A stretch of DNA of 64,000 nucleotides from Aquincola tertiaricarbonis (GTDB lineage: Bacteria; Pseudomonadota; Gammaproteobacteria; Burkholderiales; Burkholderiaceae_C): positions 1-64,000 of the forward strand of contig NZ_JZUE01000011.1 in assembly GCF_000969605.1 (NCBI RefSeq), given 5' to 3'. Within the stretch, counting starts at the first letter, position 1; each line of letters starts with the position of its first letter. Both the position numbers and the translations under genes were made by a program. Below, piece by piece: positions 36,832 to 44,879 of the stretch. The notes beneath the pieces were generated by a model that was not told the origin of the DNA, made no database searches, and was given only the letters and a program-made list of their open reading frames with translations.

Positions 36832-37815
36832 ATGCAGCGGTGGTCCTGGAACGTGATGGCGCGTGGCGCCCTGGTGGCCGCAGGCCTGGCCTGGCTCGCG
36901 GCGGGGCCGGCGGCCGCGCAGGGCGAGCTGCCGAAGACGGTCAGGATCGTCGTGCCCTTCAGCGCCGGCGGCAGCAACGACCTGTTCGCCCGGGCCATCG
37001 GCCAGCGCATCGCCAGCAAGTTCAACGTCACCGTGGTGGTGGACAACAAGCCCGGCGCGGGCGGCTCCATCGGCAGCGACATGGTGGCGCGGGCCGAGCC
37101 CGACGGCGGCACGCTGCTGCTCACGTCGGTGAGCTTCAGCACCAATGCCGCGGTGCAGCCCAAGCTGCCGTACGACCCGCTGAAGTCCTTCGCGCCGGTG
37201 GCGCTGGTCTCGCGCGGGCCCATGCTGCTGGTGGTCAGCAGCCAGACGCCGTTCAAGACCACGGCGCAGCTGCTGGCCGCCGCCAAGGACAGCAAGGGCC
37301 GCATGAACTATGGCTCCGCGGGCATCGGCTCGGTGGGTCAGATGGGCTCGGAGCTGCTGAACGCGATGGCCGGCACCCAGGTGCAGCATGTGCCGTACAA
37401 GGGCATCTCCAATGCGGTGTCCGACATGATCGGCGGCAACGTCGAGATGATGGTCACCACCGCCGCTTCGGTGAACGGTCCGCTGAAGGCCGGGTCCATC
37501 CGGCCGATCGCGGTCACCTCGGCCCAGCGCTCGAAGTTCGCGCCCGACCTGCCTACCGTGGCCGAATCGCTGCCAGGGTATGCGGTGGAAGCCTGGTGGG
37601 GCGTTTTCGCGCCCGCCAAGACGCCCAAGGCCCTGGTGGACAAGCTCAATGCGGAGATCCGCGCCGCCGGCCAGACCGACGAGCTGCGCGAGCTGTATGC
37701 CCGCGAGAGCACCGAGGCCGGCACCATGACCGCCGACCAGTTCGCCAGCTTCGTGGCCACCGAGGTGGGCAAGTGGAGCAAGCTGGCCAAGGACCGCAAC
37801 ATCACCGCCGAATGA
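36832..37815 (+). CDS. Bug/TTT family periplasmic solute-binding protein
   Basis: The 327-residue protein has a signal peptide ending AAGPAAAQ and Bug motifs VRIVVPFSAGGSNDLFAR, VDNKPGAGGSIGSD and HVPYKGISNAVSDMIGGNV. ATG 36832 was chosen over the longer open frame because AAGGAG lies five bases upstream and the signal peptide then starts correctly. It is the first gene of an operon controlled through a palindrome shared with the CoA transferase promoter at 39.5 kb. Its stop overlaps the CitE-like start (ATGA). Confidence 0.92.
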   Translation: MQRWSWNVMARGALVAAGLAWLAAGPAAAQGELPKTVRIVVPFSAGGSNDLFARAIGQRIASKFNVTVVVDNKPGAGGSIGSDMVARAEPDGGTLLLTSVSFSTNAAVQPKLPYDPLKSFAPVALVSRGPMLLVVSSQTPFKTTAQLLAAAKDSKGRMNYGSAGIGSVGQMGSELLNAMAGTQVQHVPYKGISNAVSDMIGGNVEMMVTTAASVNGPLKAGSIRPIAVTSAQRSKFAPDLPTVAESLPGYAVEAWWGVFAPAKTPKALVDKLNAEIRAAGQTDELRELYARESTEAGTMTADQFASFVATEVGKWSKLAKDRNITAE

Positions 37816-38711
37816 GCCGCGTCCTGCCTGCCTGGCGTTCGGTGCTGTACGTGCCGGCGCATGCGCCGCGCTTCATCGCCAGCGCCCACCGCCGCGGGGC
37901 CGACGCGGTGCAGCTGGACCTGGAGGACAGCGTGCCACCGGCCGAGAAGGCCGCCGCGCGCGACGGCCTGCGCCAGGCGGCCGCCACCGTGGCGCAGGCC
38001 GGAGCCGACGTGCTGGTGCGCATCAACCGGCCGCTGTCGCTGGCCGTGCGCGACATCGAGGCCGCGGTGTGCCCGCAGCTCAAGGCGCTGACCATCACCA
38101 AGGTGGACGGCGCTTCGCATGTGCGGCTGTTCGACGAACTGGTGACCGAATGCGAGGCGCGTGAAGGCCTGCCCGCCGGGCAGGTGGGCTTCGTGCTGCT
38201 GGTGGAGACGGTGTCGGCCTTCCTCGCCATGCGCGAGCTGGCCGAGGCCTCGCCACGGGTGGTGGCCCTGGCCCTGGGCAGCGAGGACTTCGCGCTGGAC
38301 GCCGGCATGGAGGCCGGCGACGACACCCTGCTGGCGCCGAAACAGCAGATGGTGCTGGCCGCGCGCGCGGCCGGCGTGCTGCCCATGGGCTTCATCGGCA
38401 GCGTGGCCTCGCTCGACGACGAGGAGGGCTTCCGCGCGATGGTGAGGCGTTCACGGCGCTTCGGCTTCGAGGTCGCCACCTGCATCCATCCGCGGCAGGT
38501 GGCCATCGTCAACGAGGAGTACGGCGCGCAGCCCGAGGCGCTGGACTGGGCGCGTCGCGTGGTCGCCGAGAACGAGCGGCGGGCGGCCCAGGGCCAGGGC
38601 GCCTTCCGGCTGGACGGGCGCATGGTCGACAGGCCCATCGTGGAGCGCGCGCAGCGGCTGCTGGCGCGCCAGGCGCAGTGGCTCAGCCGGCCGGCACCTT
38701 CAGCCCCTTGA
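37812..38711 (+). CDS. HpcH/HpaI aldolase family, CitE-like acyl-CoA lyase
   Basis: The 299-residue protein is a CitE-like member of the HpcH/HpaI family. It has RSVLYVPAHAPRFIASA, the metal and substrate site LDLEDSVPPAEK, LLVETVSAF and LALGSEDFALDAG. Relatives split citryl-CoA, citramalyl-CoA or malyl-CoA into an oxo acid and an acyl-CoA. Together with the CoA transferase of the same regulon this suggests acid activation followed by cleavage. It overlaps the end of the convergent iclR-type gene by 29 bases. Confidence 0.85.
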   Translation: MSRVLPAWRSVLYVPAHAPRFIASAHRRGADAVQLDLEDSVPPAEKAAARDGLRQAAATVAQAGADVLVRINRPLSLAVRDIEAAVCPQLKALTITKVDGASHVRLFDELVTECEAREGLPAGQVGFVLLVETVSAFLAMRELAEASPRVVALALGSEDFALDAGMEAGDDTLLAPKQQMVLAARAAGVLPMGFIGSVASLDDEEGFRAMVRRSRRFGFEVATCIHPRQVAIVNEEYGAQPEALDWARRVVAENERRAAQGQGAFRLDGRMVDRPIVERAQRLLARQAQWLSRPAPSAP

Positions 38712-39453
38712 GCGGCACGGCGGGTGCATCGAAGAAGGCCGGGTCGCCACCCAGGTCGGAGGTGAGCCGGCGGCCCGCGGCCATCACCAGCGGCAGGCAT
38801 TCGGCGTACTTCGACTTGTTGAAGCGGTACAGCGGGATGCCCAGCGAGAGCGCACCCACCAGCTGCTGCCGGCCGGCGAACACCGGGCAGGCGATGGCCG
38901 CGCTTTCCGAATCGCGCTCGGCCTGCGAGACCGCATGGCGTGCCGCCCGGATGTCGTCGTAGGCCTTGCCGGGCTCGTCGGCAAAGGCCAGCAGCACCTT
39001 GCCGGCCGCGCCGCGCTGCAGCTCCACCCGGTCGCCTTCCGGCACGTTCATGCGCACCCGGCGCGGCAGCTCCACGCGGTGCAGGCACACCCGTGCATCG
39101 CCGTCGCGCACGTACAGCGCCGAGGTCTCGTGCGTGGCCTTGGTCAGCTCGCGCAGCACCGGCAGCACGTAGTCCTGCAGCCGGAACTGCGCCTGGTAGA
39201 TCATGCCCAGGTAGAACGGCGTGGAGCCCAGCATGTAGCGGCCGTCGTCCAGCCGCTTGAGGTAGCGGTAATGCTCCAGCGATTCGCACAGCCGCAGGAT
39301 GGTGCTGTGGTACAGGCCGGTGGCCTTCATCAGGTCGGTCAGCGTCATGCCGTCCACGCTGTGCTCGAAGGCCTGCAGGATGGTCAGCGCACGGTTGACG
39401 GCGGCCACGCCGGGTTCGGCGGCTTCCTTCTCGGTCAGGGGTTCGGCAGGCAT
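38683..39453 (-). CDS. IclR-family transcriptional regulator
   Basis: The 256-residue protein has the N-terminal winged helix of IclR (NRALTILQAFEHSVDGMTLT, ATGLYHSTILRLCESLEHY) and the C-terminal effector domain with GAAGKVLLAFADEPG and ALSLGIPLYRFN. IclR-type regulators respond to small organic acids. It sits between the TTT/CitE operon and the CoA-transferase operon, and both promoters carry related palindromes, so it probably controls both. Its own start is divergent from the second palindrome, so autoregulation is also likely. Confidence 0.92.
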   Translation of the reverse strand: MPAEPLTEKEAAEPGVAAVNRALTILQAFEHSVDGMTLTDLMKATGLYHSTILRLCESLEHYRYLKRLDDGRYMLGSTPFYLGMIYQAQFRLQDYVLPVLRELTKATHETSALYVRDGDARVCLHRVELPRRVRMNVPEGDRVELQRGAAGKVLLAFADEPGKAYDDIRAARHAVSQAERDSESAAIACPVFAGRQQLVGALSLGIPLYRFNKSKYAECLPLVMAAGRRLTSDLGGDPAFFDAPAVPLKGLKVPAG

Positions 39454-39507
39454 GGGCTCCTCGTGTGGGCCGTGATGCTAAGCCCATTGCGCCTTCACGG
39501 CCGGCCG

Positions 39508-39535
39508 TTGACAAGCCGGCCACCGTCGTTAGACT
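39508..39535 (+). promoter_or_regulatory. sigma-70 promoter of the CoA transferase operon
   Basis: A perfect -35 TTGACA (39508-39513) is followed after 16 bases by TAGACT (39530-39535). Transcription would start near 39542, inside the palindrome. This layout suits repression by the divergently encoded IclR protein. Confidence 0.55.
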
Positions 39536-39566
39536 TCTGAAATAGACACGTTGTCTATTTCAGAAG
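39534..39566. promoter_or_regulatory. IclR operator copy 2 (candidate), perfect 15-3-15 palindrome
   Basis: CTTCTGAAATAGACA and TGTCTATTTCAGAAG are exact inverted repeats around CGT. This 33-base perfect dyad is the strongest of its kind in the window. It covers the predicted transcription start of the CoA transferase operon and lies between it and the divergent iclR-type gene. Its core arm GAAATAGACA recurs in copy 1 at 36780-36806. Confidence 0.75.
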
Positions 39567-39575
39567 AAACCACCG

Positions 39576-40844
39576 ATGACCGGCCTGCACAAGCAATGTT
39601 TCGATCCCGCCCGGCGCGGCCCGCTGCACGGCCTGCGGGTGATCGACCTGTCGCGCCTGGTGGCCGGCAACATGATGACGCTGCAGCTGGCCGACTTCGG
39701 CGCGCAGGTGGTCAAGATCGAGCCGCCCGCCGGCGACACGCTGCGCAACTTCCGCGCCGAAGGCTTCGACACCTGGTGGAAGACCTACGGCCGCAACAAG
39801 CAGAGCGTGGGGCTGGACCTGCGCCGTCCCGAGGGCATCGCGCTGGTGAACGCGCTGGCCGCCACCGCCGACGTGCTGGTGGAGAGCTTCCGCCCCGGCG
39901 TGCTGGAGCAGATGGGCCTGGCGCCGGACGTGCTGCTGGCGCTCAACCCCAGGCTGGTGATCACGCGGCTGTCGGGCTGGGGCCAGACCGGGCCCTACCG
40001 CGAGCGCCCCGGCTTCGGCACCCTGGTGGAAGGCTATTCGGGCTTCGCGGCGATGAACGGCTTCGCCGACCGCGAGCCGGTGCTGCCGCCGATGTTCCTC
40101 GGCGACATGACCACCGGCCTGTACGGCGCCAGCGCCACGATGATGGCGCTGTGGGAGGTGCGGGCCAATGGCGGCCAGGGCCAGGTGATCGACCTCTCGC
40201 TGTTCGAGCCGATGCTGTCCATCCTCGGCCCGCAGGCAGCCAACCACCGCTTCACCGGGCAGGTGAAGCCGCGCACCGGCAGCCGCTCCAGCACCACGGC
40301 GCCACGCAACGCCTACCCCACCCGAGACGGCCAGTGGGTGTGCCTGTCCACCTCCACCGAGACCATGGCCGCGCGCCTGTTCCAGGCCATCGGCCGGCCC
40401 GACATCACGCAGGACCCGCGCACCGCCACCGCCCGCGGCCGGCTGGCGCACGTGGAGGAGATCGACGCCATCGTCGGCGGCTTCATCCGCGGCAGGACGC
40501 TGCAGGAGAACCTGGCCTTCTTCGAGCAGGCGCAGGTGACCATCGGCCCGATCTTCGATGCCGCCCAGCTGGCGCAGGACCGCTTCGTGATCGAGCGCGA
40601 AAGCCTGGTCGACGTGGAGGACGCGGACCTGGGCTTCGTGCCCATGCACAACGTGACGCCGCGCATGAGCGCCACGCCCGGCGGCTTCCGTCGCCCGGCG
40701 CCGCACATCGGCGAGCACAACCGCGAGCTGCTGCTGCCGCTGCTGGGCACGGCCGAGTACGAGCGGCTGCTGAATGCCGGCGCCATCGTCGAGAAGCCGG
40801 CCCGGCCGCAGCCCGCGGCGCAGGCGACATCCCCCACGGCCTGA
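39576..40844 (+). CDS. CaiB/BaiF (class III) CoA transferase
   Basis: The 422-residue protein has LHGLRVIDLSRLVAGNMMT, LADFGAQVVKIEPPAGDTLR, YGRNKQSVGLDLR and MFLGDMTTGLYGASATMMAL, which carries the expected catalytic Asp of the family. It would activate an organic acid with CoA. It lies 9 bases after the operator palindrome and is followed by a TauD-like dioxygenase gene after 26 bases. It is only distantly like the CoA transferase at 21.3 kb. The Pro/Ala tail at the C terminus is likely disordered. Confidence 0.92.
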   Translation: MTGLHKQCFDPARRGPLHGLRVIDLSRLVAGNMMTLQLADFGAQVVKIEPPAGDTLRNFRAEGFDTWWKTYGRNKQSVGLDLRRPEGIALVNALAATADVLVESFRPGVLEQMGLAPDVLLALNPRLVITRLSGWGQTGPYRERPGFGTLVEGYSGFAAMNGFADREPVLPPMFLGDMTTGLYGASATMMALWEVRANGGQGQVIDLSLFEPMLSILGPQAANHRFTGQVKPRTGSRSSTTAPRNAYPTRDGQWVCLSTSTETMAARLFQAIGRPDITQDPRTATARGRLAHVEEIDAIVGGFIRGRTLQENLAFFEQAQVTIGPIFDAAQLAQDRFVIERESLVDVEDADLGFVPMHNVTPRMSATPGGFRRPAPHIGEHNRELLLPLLGTAEYERLLNAGAIVEKPARPQPAAQATSPTA

Positions 40845-40870
40845 AGCGGCCGCGCAACCTGAGGACTGAC

Positions 40871-41956
40871 ATGAACCGCATCGGACATCCCATCGTCGCC
40901 CCCGGCGCCTGGAAGGGCCCGGAGATCGACTGGACGCAGCAGGGCCTGCATGTGCTGAGCCCCGAGGAAGTGCAGGAGATCGACGCCGCGCTGGCACACC
41001 TGCTGTCCCTCGGCGACGTGGACTTCCCCGACATCACGCCCGAGAACTTCCCGCTGGACAAGGTGGCCACGCTGATGCGCTCGCTGCCCGAGCGGCTGCG
41101 CAACGGCTGCGGCTTCCTGATGCTGCGCGGCCTGCCGCGCGAGCGCTACTCCGACGACGACATGGCGCGGGTGTACTTCGGCCTGAGCTGCTACGTGGGC
41201 CGGCCGATGACCCAGTCGTACCTCGGCGACCTGATCGGCCACGTGGTGGACGTGAGCGACCTGGAGCCCAAGTCCCGCGGCTACCGCAAGGGCGGCGGCC
41301 AGCTCATGCACACCGACTCGTGCGACATCATCGGCCTGATGTGCCTGCGCACCGCCATCTCGGGCGGCGAGAGCCGCATCTCCAGCGCGCTGACGGTGCA
41401 CAACTGGATGCTGGAGCACCGGCCCGACCTGCTGAAGGTGCTGGCCGAGGGCCTGTACCTCAAGCGCACCGACGAGGACGGCCGCCGCGCCACGCGCACC
41501 TACAGCGAACGCAAGGTGCCCTTCTTCCACGGCGACAATGGCGAGGTGACCTGCTACCTGCCCACCGGTTATGCACGCCTGGCCGAAAAGAGCGGCCAGC
41601 GCCCGTTCACACCCGAGGAATCGGAAGCGCTGTACGTGGTGCGCAAGGCCTCGGCCTCGCCCGAGCATTACCTCGACATGGGCTTCAAGGACGGCGACAT
41701 CCAGTTCCTGAACAACCGCATCATGGTCCACGGCCGCACCGACTACGAGGACCACAAGGAGCTGCCCAAGCGCCGGCACCTGCTGCGCATGTGGCTGCGC
41801 ATCGACGCGTGGCCGAAGATGCCGGCCGAGCAGGTGTTCCATACCGACGAGGACATGGCGCTGTGGAGCCGCGGCCGCCGCCGCCTGATGGAGCTGCCCT
41901 CGCACCACGACCGCGACCTGCTCGATCCGAACGTCGAGAAGGGCATGGTGGAGTGA
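40871..41956 (+). CDS. TauD/TfdA-like Fe(II)/2-oxoglutarate-dependent dioxygenase
   Basis: The 361-residue protein has the facial-triad residues of the TauD superfamily: His147-x-Asp149 in LMHTDSCD and a distal His287 in MVHGRTDYED. RRHLLRMWLR follows, with the Arg that binds 2-oxoglutarate. Such enzymes hydroxylate unactivated carbons. In this operon it may hydroxylate the acid or its amide before CoA activation and cleavage. The start follows AGGACTGAC. The stop overlaps the GTG start of the next gene. Confidence 0.85.
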   Translation: MNRIGHPIVAPGAWKGPEIDWTQQGLHVLSPEEVQEIDAALAHLLSLGDVDFPDITPENFPLDKVATLMRSLPERLRNGCGFLMLRGLPRERYSDDDMARVYFGLSCYVGRPMTQSYLGDLIGHVVDVSDLEPKSRGYRKGGGQLMHTDSCDIIGLMCLRTAISGGESRISSALTVHNWMLEHRPDLLKVLAEGLYLKRTDEDGRRATRTYSERKVPFFHGDNGEVTCYLPTGYARLAEKSGQRPFTPEESEALYVVRKASASPEHYLDMGFKDGDIQFLNNRIMVHGRTDYEDHKELPKRRHLLRMWLRIDAWPKMPAEQVFHTDEDMALWSRGRRRLMELPSHHDRDLLDPNVEKGMVE

Positions 41957-42810
41957 CACCGACGCCCCCGCCCGTGCATGGGCTGCAGGCGCTGCATGCG
42001 CTCGAGGCCGCGGCCCGCGTGGCGCACACGCCCTGCGGCGAGGGCCACGTGGTGTGGCACCTGTGGGGCGACGCCGGGCCGGTGGTGGTGCTGCTGCATG
42101 GCGGCGCGGGCAGCTGGACCCACTGGCTGCGCAACATCGGTGCGCTGCGTGCGGCCGGCTGGCGCGTGGTGGCGCCGGACATGCCCGGCTTCGGCGATTC
42201 CGCCGCGCCGCCCGACGGCCACGATGCCGACGTGCTGCCGCACTGGCTGGCCGAAGGCCTGCAGCGCCTGCTGCCGGGCGAGCCGCTGTGGCTGGTGGGC
42301 TTCTCGTTCGGCGGCCTGGTGGCCGGGCTGATGGCCGCCGCCGGCCTGCCGGGGCTGCAGCGGCTGGTGCTGGTGGGCGCGCCCGCATTGAGCCCGCAGC
42401 CGATGGCGCCGCTGCCGCTGCGGGCCTGGGATGCCCAGCCGCCCGGCCCCCGGCGCGATGCGGTGCACCGCCACAACCTGGCCACGCTGATGCTGCACGA
42501 CGCCGCCGCCATCGACGACACGGCGGTTCGGCTGCATGCGGCCAACATCGAGCGCGACCGCCTGCGCCGCCGCCGCCTGATGCGCGGCGACCTGCTGCTG
42601 CGCACCCTGCCGGCGGTGGCTTGCCCGGTGAACGGCATCTGGGGCGAGCACGACGTGCTCTACCGCGGCCGCACCGCGGTCATCGGCCATGCGCTGGCGC
42701 AGGCGCCGCGGGCCGGCTCGCTGGTGTTCATTCCCGGCGCCGGGCACTGGGTGCAGTACGAATGCGCCGAGGCCTTCAACGCCGCGCTGGCGCAGGCCCT
42801 GGCGCCCTGA
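41953..42810 (+). CDS. alpha/beta-hydrolase
   Basis: The 285-residue protein has the oxyanion-loop motif LLHGGAGSW, nucleophile elbow GFSFGG with Ser118, acid Asp233 (GEHD) and base His265 (GAGHW). No ATG lies near the N terminus; a GTG at 41953 overlaps the upstream stop as GTGA and starts the frame just where homology begins. It would hydrolyse an ester, thioester or C-C bond of the operon substrate. It ends 16 bases from a convergent gene. Confidence 0.85.
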   Translation: MTPTPPPVHGLQALHALEAAARVAHTPCGEGHVVWHLWGDAGPVVVLLHGGAGSWTHWLRNIGALRAAGWRVVAPDMPGFGDSAAPPDGHDADVLPHWLAEGLQRLLPGEPLWLVGFSFGGLVAGLMAAAGLPGLQRLVLVGAPALSPQPMAPLPLRAWDAQPPGPRRDAVHRHNLATLMLHDAAAIDDTAVRLHAANIERDRLRRRRLMRGDLLLRTLPAVACPVNGIWGEHDVLYRGRTAVIGHALAQAPRAGSLVFIPGAGHWVQYECAEAFNAALAQALAP

Positions 42811-42826
42811 GACGGGCGGCGCCGCC

Positions 42827-44470
42827 TCAGGCCCGGCCGTCCTTCAGGTCGAGCGCCAGGAAGTGATGCACCGCGGGCTTCTCCGGCCCGATGTGGAAGC
42901 GCAGCGCCTGGGCCTGCATGTCGGCATCGGCCTTGGACACCCGCTGGTGCTGGCGCAGGTGCTCGGCCCAGGACTCCACCATGAACCATTCGATCACCCG
43001 CTCCGGCTCGCCGGTGTGCTCGGCCACGCCCCAGGCATAGGCGCCGTCGCGCCGCCGCTCCTGCGCCACCTGCTTCATCGCCTGCAGGAAGGCGGGCAGG
43101 TCGTGCTTGCGGATGCGGTATTCGACCTGCACCACCACCGGCCCGCGGTCGTGGGCCACCGGCTCGGCCAGCATCGGCTCGGGCCAGTGGTTGGAGGCCT
43201 GCAGGTCGGCTTCGCCGGTGGGCAGCTTCACGCGATGGAACACCAGCGCGATGACGACCAGCGCCGCACCGGCGCCCAGCAGCGTGGTCGCCAGGCCGGC
43301 TTCCTGCGCCACCAGGCCCCAGGCCAGGCTGCCGCCGGCCATCGCGCCGTTGAACACCATCAGGTAGATGGCCAGCCCGCGGCCGCGCACCCAGTTAGGC
43401 AGCACCGACTGGGCCACGCCGTTCAAGGTGGTGAGGGCGGTGATCCAGCCCATGCCCAGCAGCAGCATCAGCCCGATGGCCACCGCCTGCGGCGGCGCGA
43501 AGGACAGCGCCGCCATCACGCCCGCGCTCAGCAGCGAGGCCGCCAGCACCAGGCCGTCGGCATCCAGGCGCTGGCGCAGCCGGGGCAGCAGCAGCGCACC
43601 CACGATGGCGCCCGCGCCCACCGCGCCCAGCATCACGCCGTAGAAGCCCGCGGTGCCGCCCAGCATCTTGCGGGCCACCAGGGGCAGCAGCGCCCACACC
43701 GAGCTGGCGAACAGGAAGAACACGGCGGCGCGCAGCAGCACCACATGCAGCTCGCGGCTGGCGCGCGCATAGCGCAGGCCGGCCCGGAAGGCGCCGAGGA
43801 ACTGCTCCGACAGCCCGCTGTCCACCGGCGCCGGGCGCTTCCACCACAGCAGCGCGGCGATGACGACCAGGTAGCTCAGCACGTCGGCGCCATAGGCCGC
43901 CGCGGCACCGAAGCTGGCCAGCAGCAGGCCGCCGGCCGCCGGGCCCAGTGCCCGCGCCACGTTGATGCCCAGGGAGTTGAGCGCGACGGCGTTCTTCAGG
44001 TCGCTGCGCGGCACCAGCTCGGGCACGATCGATTGCCAGGTCGGGCCCATCAGCGCCGCGCCGATGCCGCCGACGAAGGTGAGCGCGACCAGGTACTCCA
44101 CGGTGAGCGTGTCCGTCCGCGCCAGCAGCAGCAGGCAGCCGCTGACCAGCGCCAGCAGGACCTGCACGCCGATCAGGAAGCGGCGGCGGTCGAGGATGTC
44201 CGACAGCACGCCGGCCGGAATGGCCAGCAGGAAGATGGGCAGCGTCGCCGCGGTCTGGATCAGCGCCACGGCGGCCGGGCTGGCCGACAGCTCGGTGACC
44301 ATCCAGGAACTGGCCACGTCGCGCATGAAGCTGCCGATGTTGCCCAGCACGGTGGCCGTCCACAGCACGGCGAAGACCGGCTGGCGCAGCGGCGCGAAGC
44401 TGCCGCCGGGCGCTGCCGTCGGTGCAGGCGCGGGCGCTGCCGCGTGATGATGTTCGTGCTCAGACGCCAA
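42827..44470 (-). CDS. MFS transporter with C-terminal ABM-like domain
   Basis: The 547-residue protein has about 12 membrane helices of the MFS_3 (EntS-like exporter) type in residues 25-430. A soluble C-terminal part of about 105 residues follows, with VVVQVEYRIRKHDLPAFLQA and EWFMVESWAEHLRQHQRVS. It resembles an antibiotic biosynthesis monooxygenase (dimeric alpha+beta barrel) domain. The start is TTG 44470 behind GGGAGG; the His-rich N terminus follows directly. It overlaps the DoxX stop. The exported compound is unknown. Confidence 0.85.
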   Translation of the reverse strand: MASEHEHHHAAAPAPAPTAAPGGSFAPLRQPVFAVLWTATVLGNIGSFMRDVASSWMVTELSASPAAVALIQTAATLPIFLLAIPAGVLSDILDRRRFLIGVQVLLALVSGCLLLLARTDTLTVEYLVALTFVGGIGAALMGPTWQSIVPELVPRSDLKNAVALNSLGINVARALGPAAGGLLLASFGAAAAYGADVLSYLVVIAALLWWKRPAPVDSGLSEQFLGAFRAGLRYARASRELHVVLLRAAVFFLFASSVWALLPLVARKMLGGTAGFYGVMLGAVGAGAIVGALLLPRLRQRLDADGLVLAASLLSAGVMAALSFAPPQAVAIGLMLLLGMGWITALTTLNGVAQSVLPNWVRGRGLAIYLMVFNGAMAGGSLAWGLVAQEAGLATTLLGAGAALVVIALVFHRVKLPTGEADLQASNHWPEPMLAEPVAHDRGPVVVQVEYRIRKHDLPAFLQAMKQVAQERRRDGAYAWGVAEHTGEPERVIEWFMVESWAEHLRQHQRVSKADADMQAQALRFHIGPEKPAVHHFLALDLKDGRA

Positions 44471-44879
44471 GATGGCCTCCCAGGTCGAGCCAGGCGACGA
44501 GCATGAACCCGCCCGCCAGGCCCCAGTGTTCGAAGAATGCGTTGGCCATCGGCAGGCGCTGCGCCGCCGTGGCCACCCAGAAGCGGTCGGCCAGGAAGCT
44601 GGCCACCACCGTGAAGCCGCCGAGCAGCAGCGCGCCCAGCCAGCGGTGCCAGCCGGTGAGCACCAGTGCCGAGGCGCCGATTTCCAGCCCGATGGTGGCC
44701 ACCGCCCATGGCGCCGCCGGTGCCAGCCCGAAGTGGCGCATCTCGGCGATGGCCCCTTCGAAGTGGCGCAGCTTGTGCACGGCGCCCTGCAGGTAGGCGC
44801 CGCACAGCAGCAGCAGTGCCAGCCAGTGCACTGCCGGCGACACGAAGCCGTGGCGCAAGGCTTCCAGCGCCGGGCCCAT
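44460..44879 (-). CDS. DoxX-family membrane protein
   Basis: The 139-residue protein has four hydrophobic helices and the DoxX-like features AVHKLRHFEGAIAEMRHFGL, LEIGASALVLTG and a final FFEHWGLAGGFMLVAW. DoxX proteins associate with quinol or thiol redox chemistry in membranes. The ATG follows the amidohydrolase stop as TGATG and its end overlaps the MFS start, so all three are translationally linked. Confidence 0.82.
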   Translation of the reverse strand: MGPALEALRHGFVSPAVHWLALLLLCGAYLQGAVHKLRHFEGAIAEMRHFGLAPAAPWAVATIGLEIGASALVLTGWHRWLGALLLGGFTVVASFLADRFWVATAAQRLPMANAFFEHWGLAGGFMLVAWLDLGGHLGV

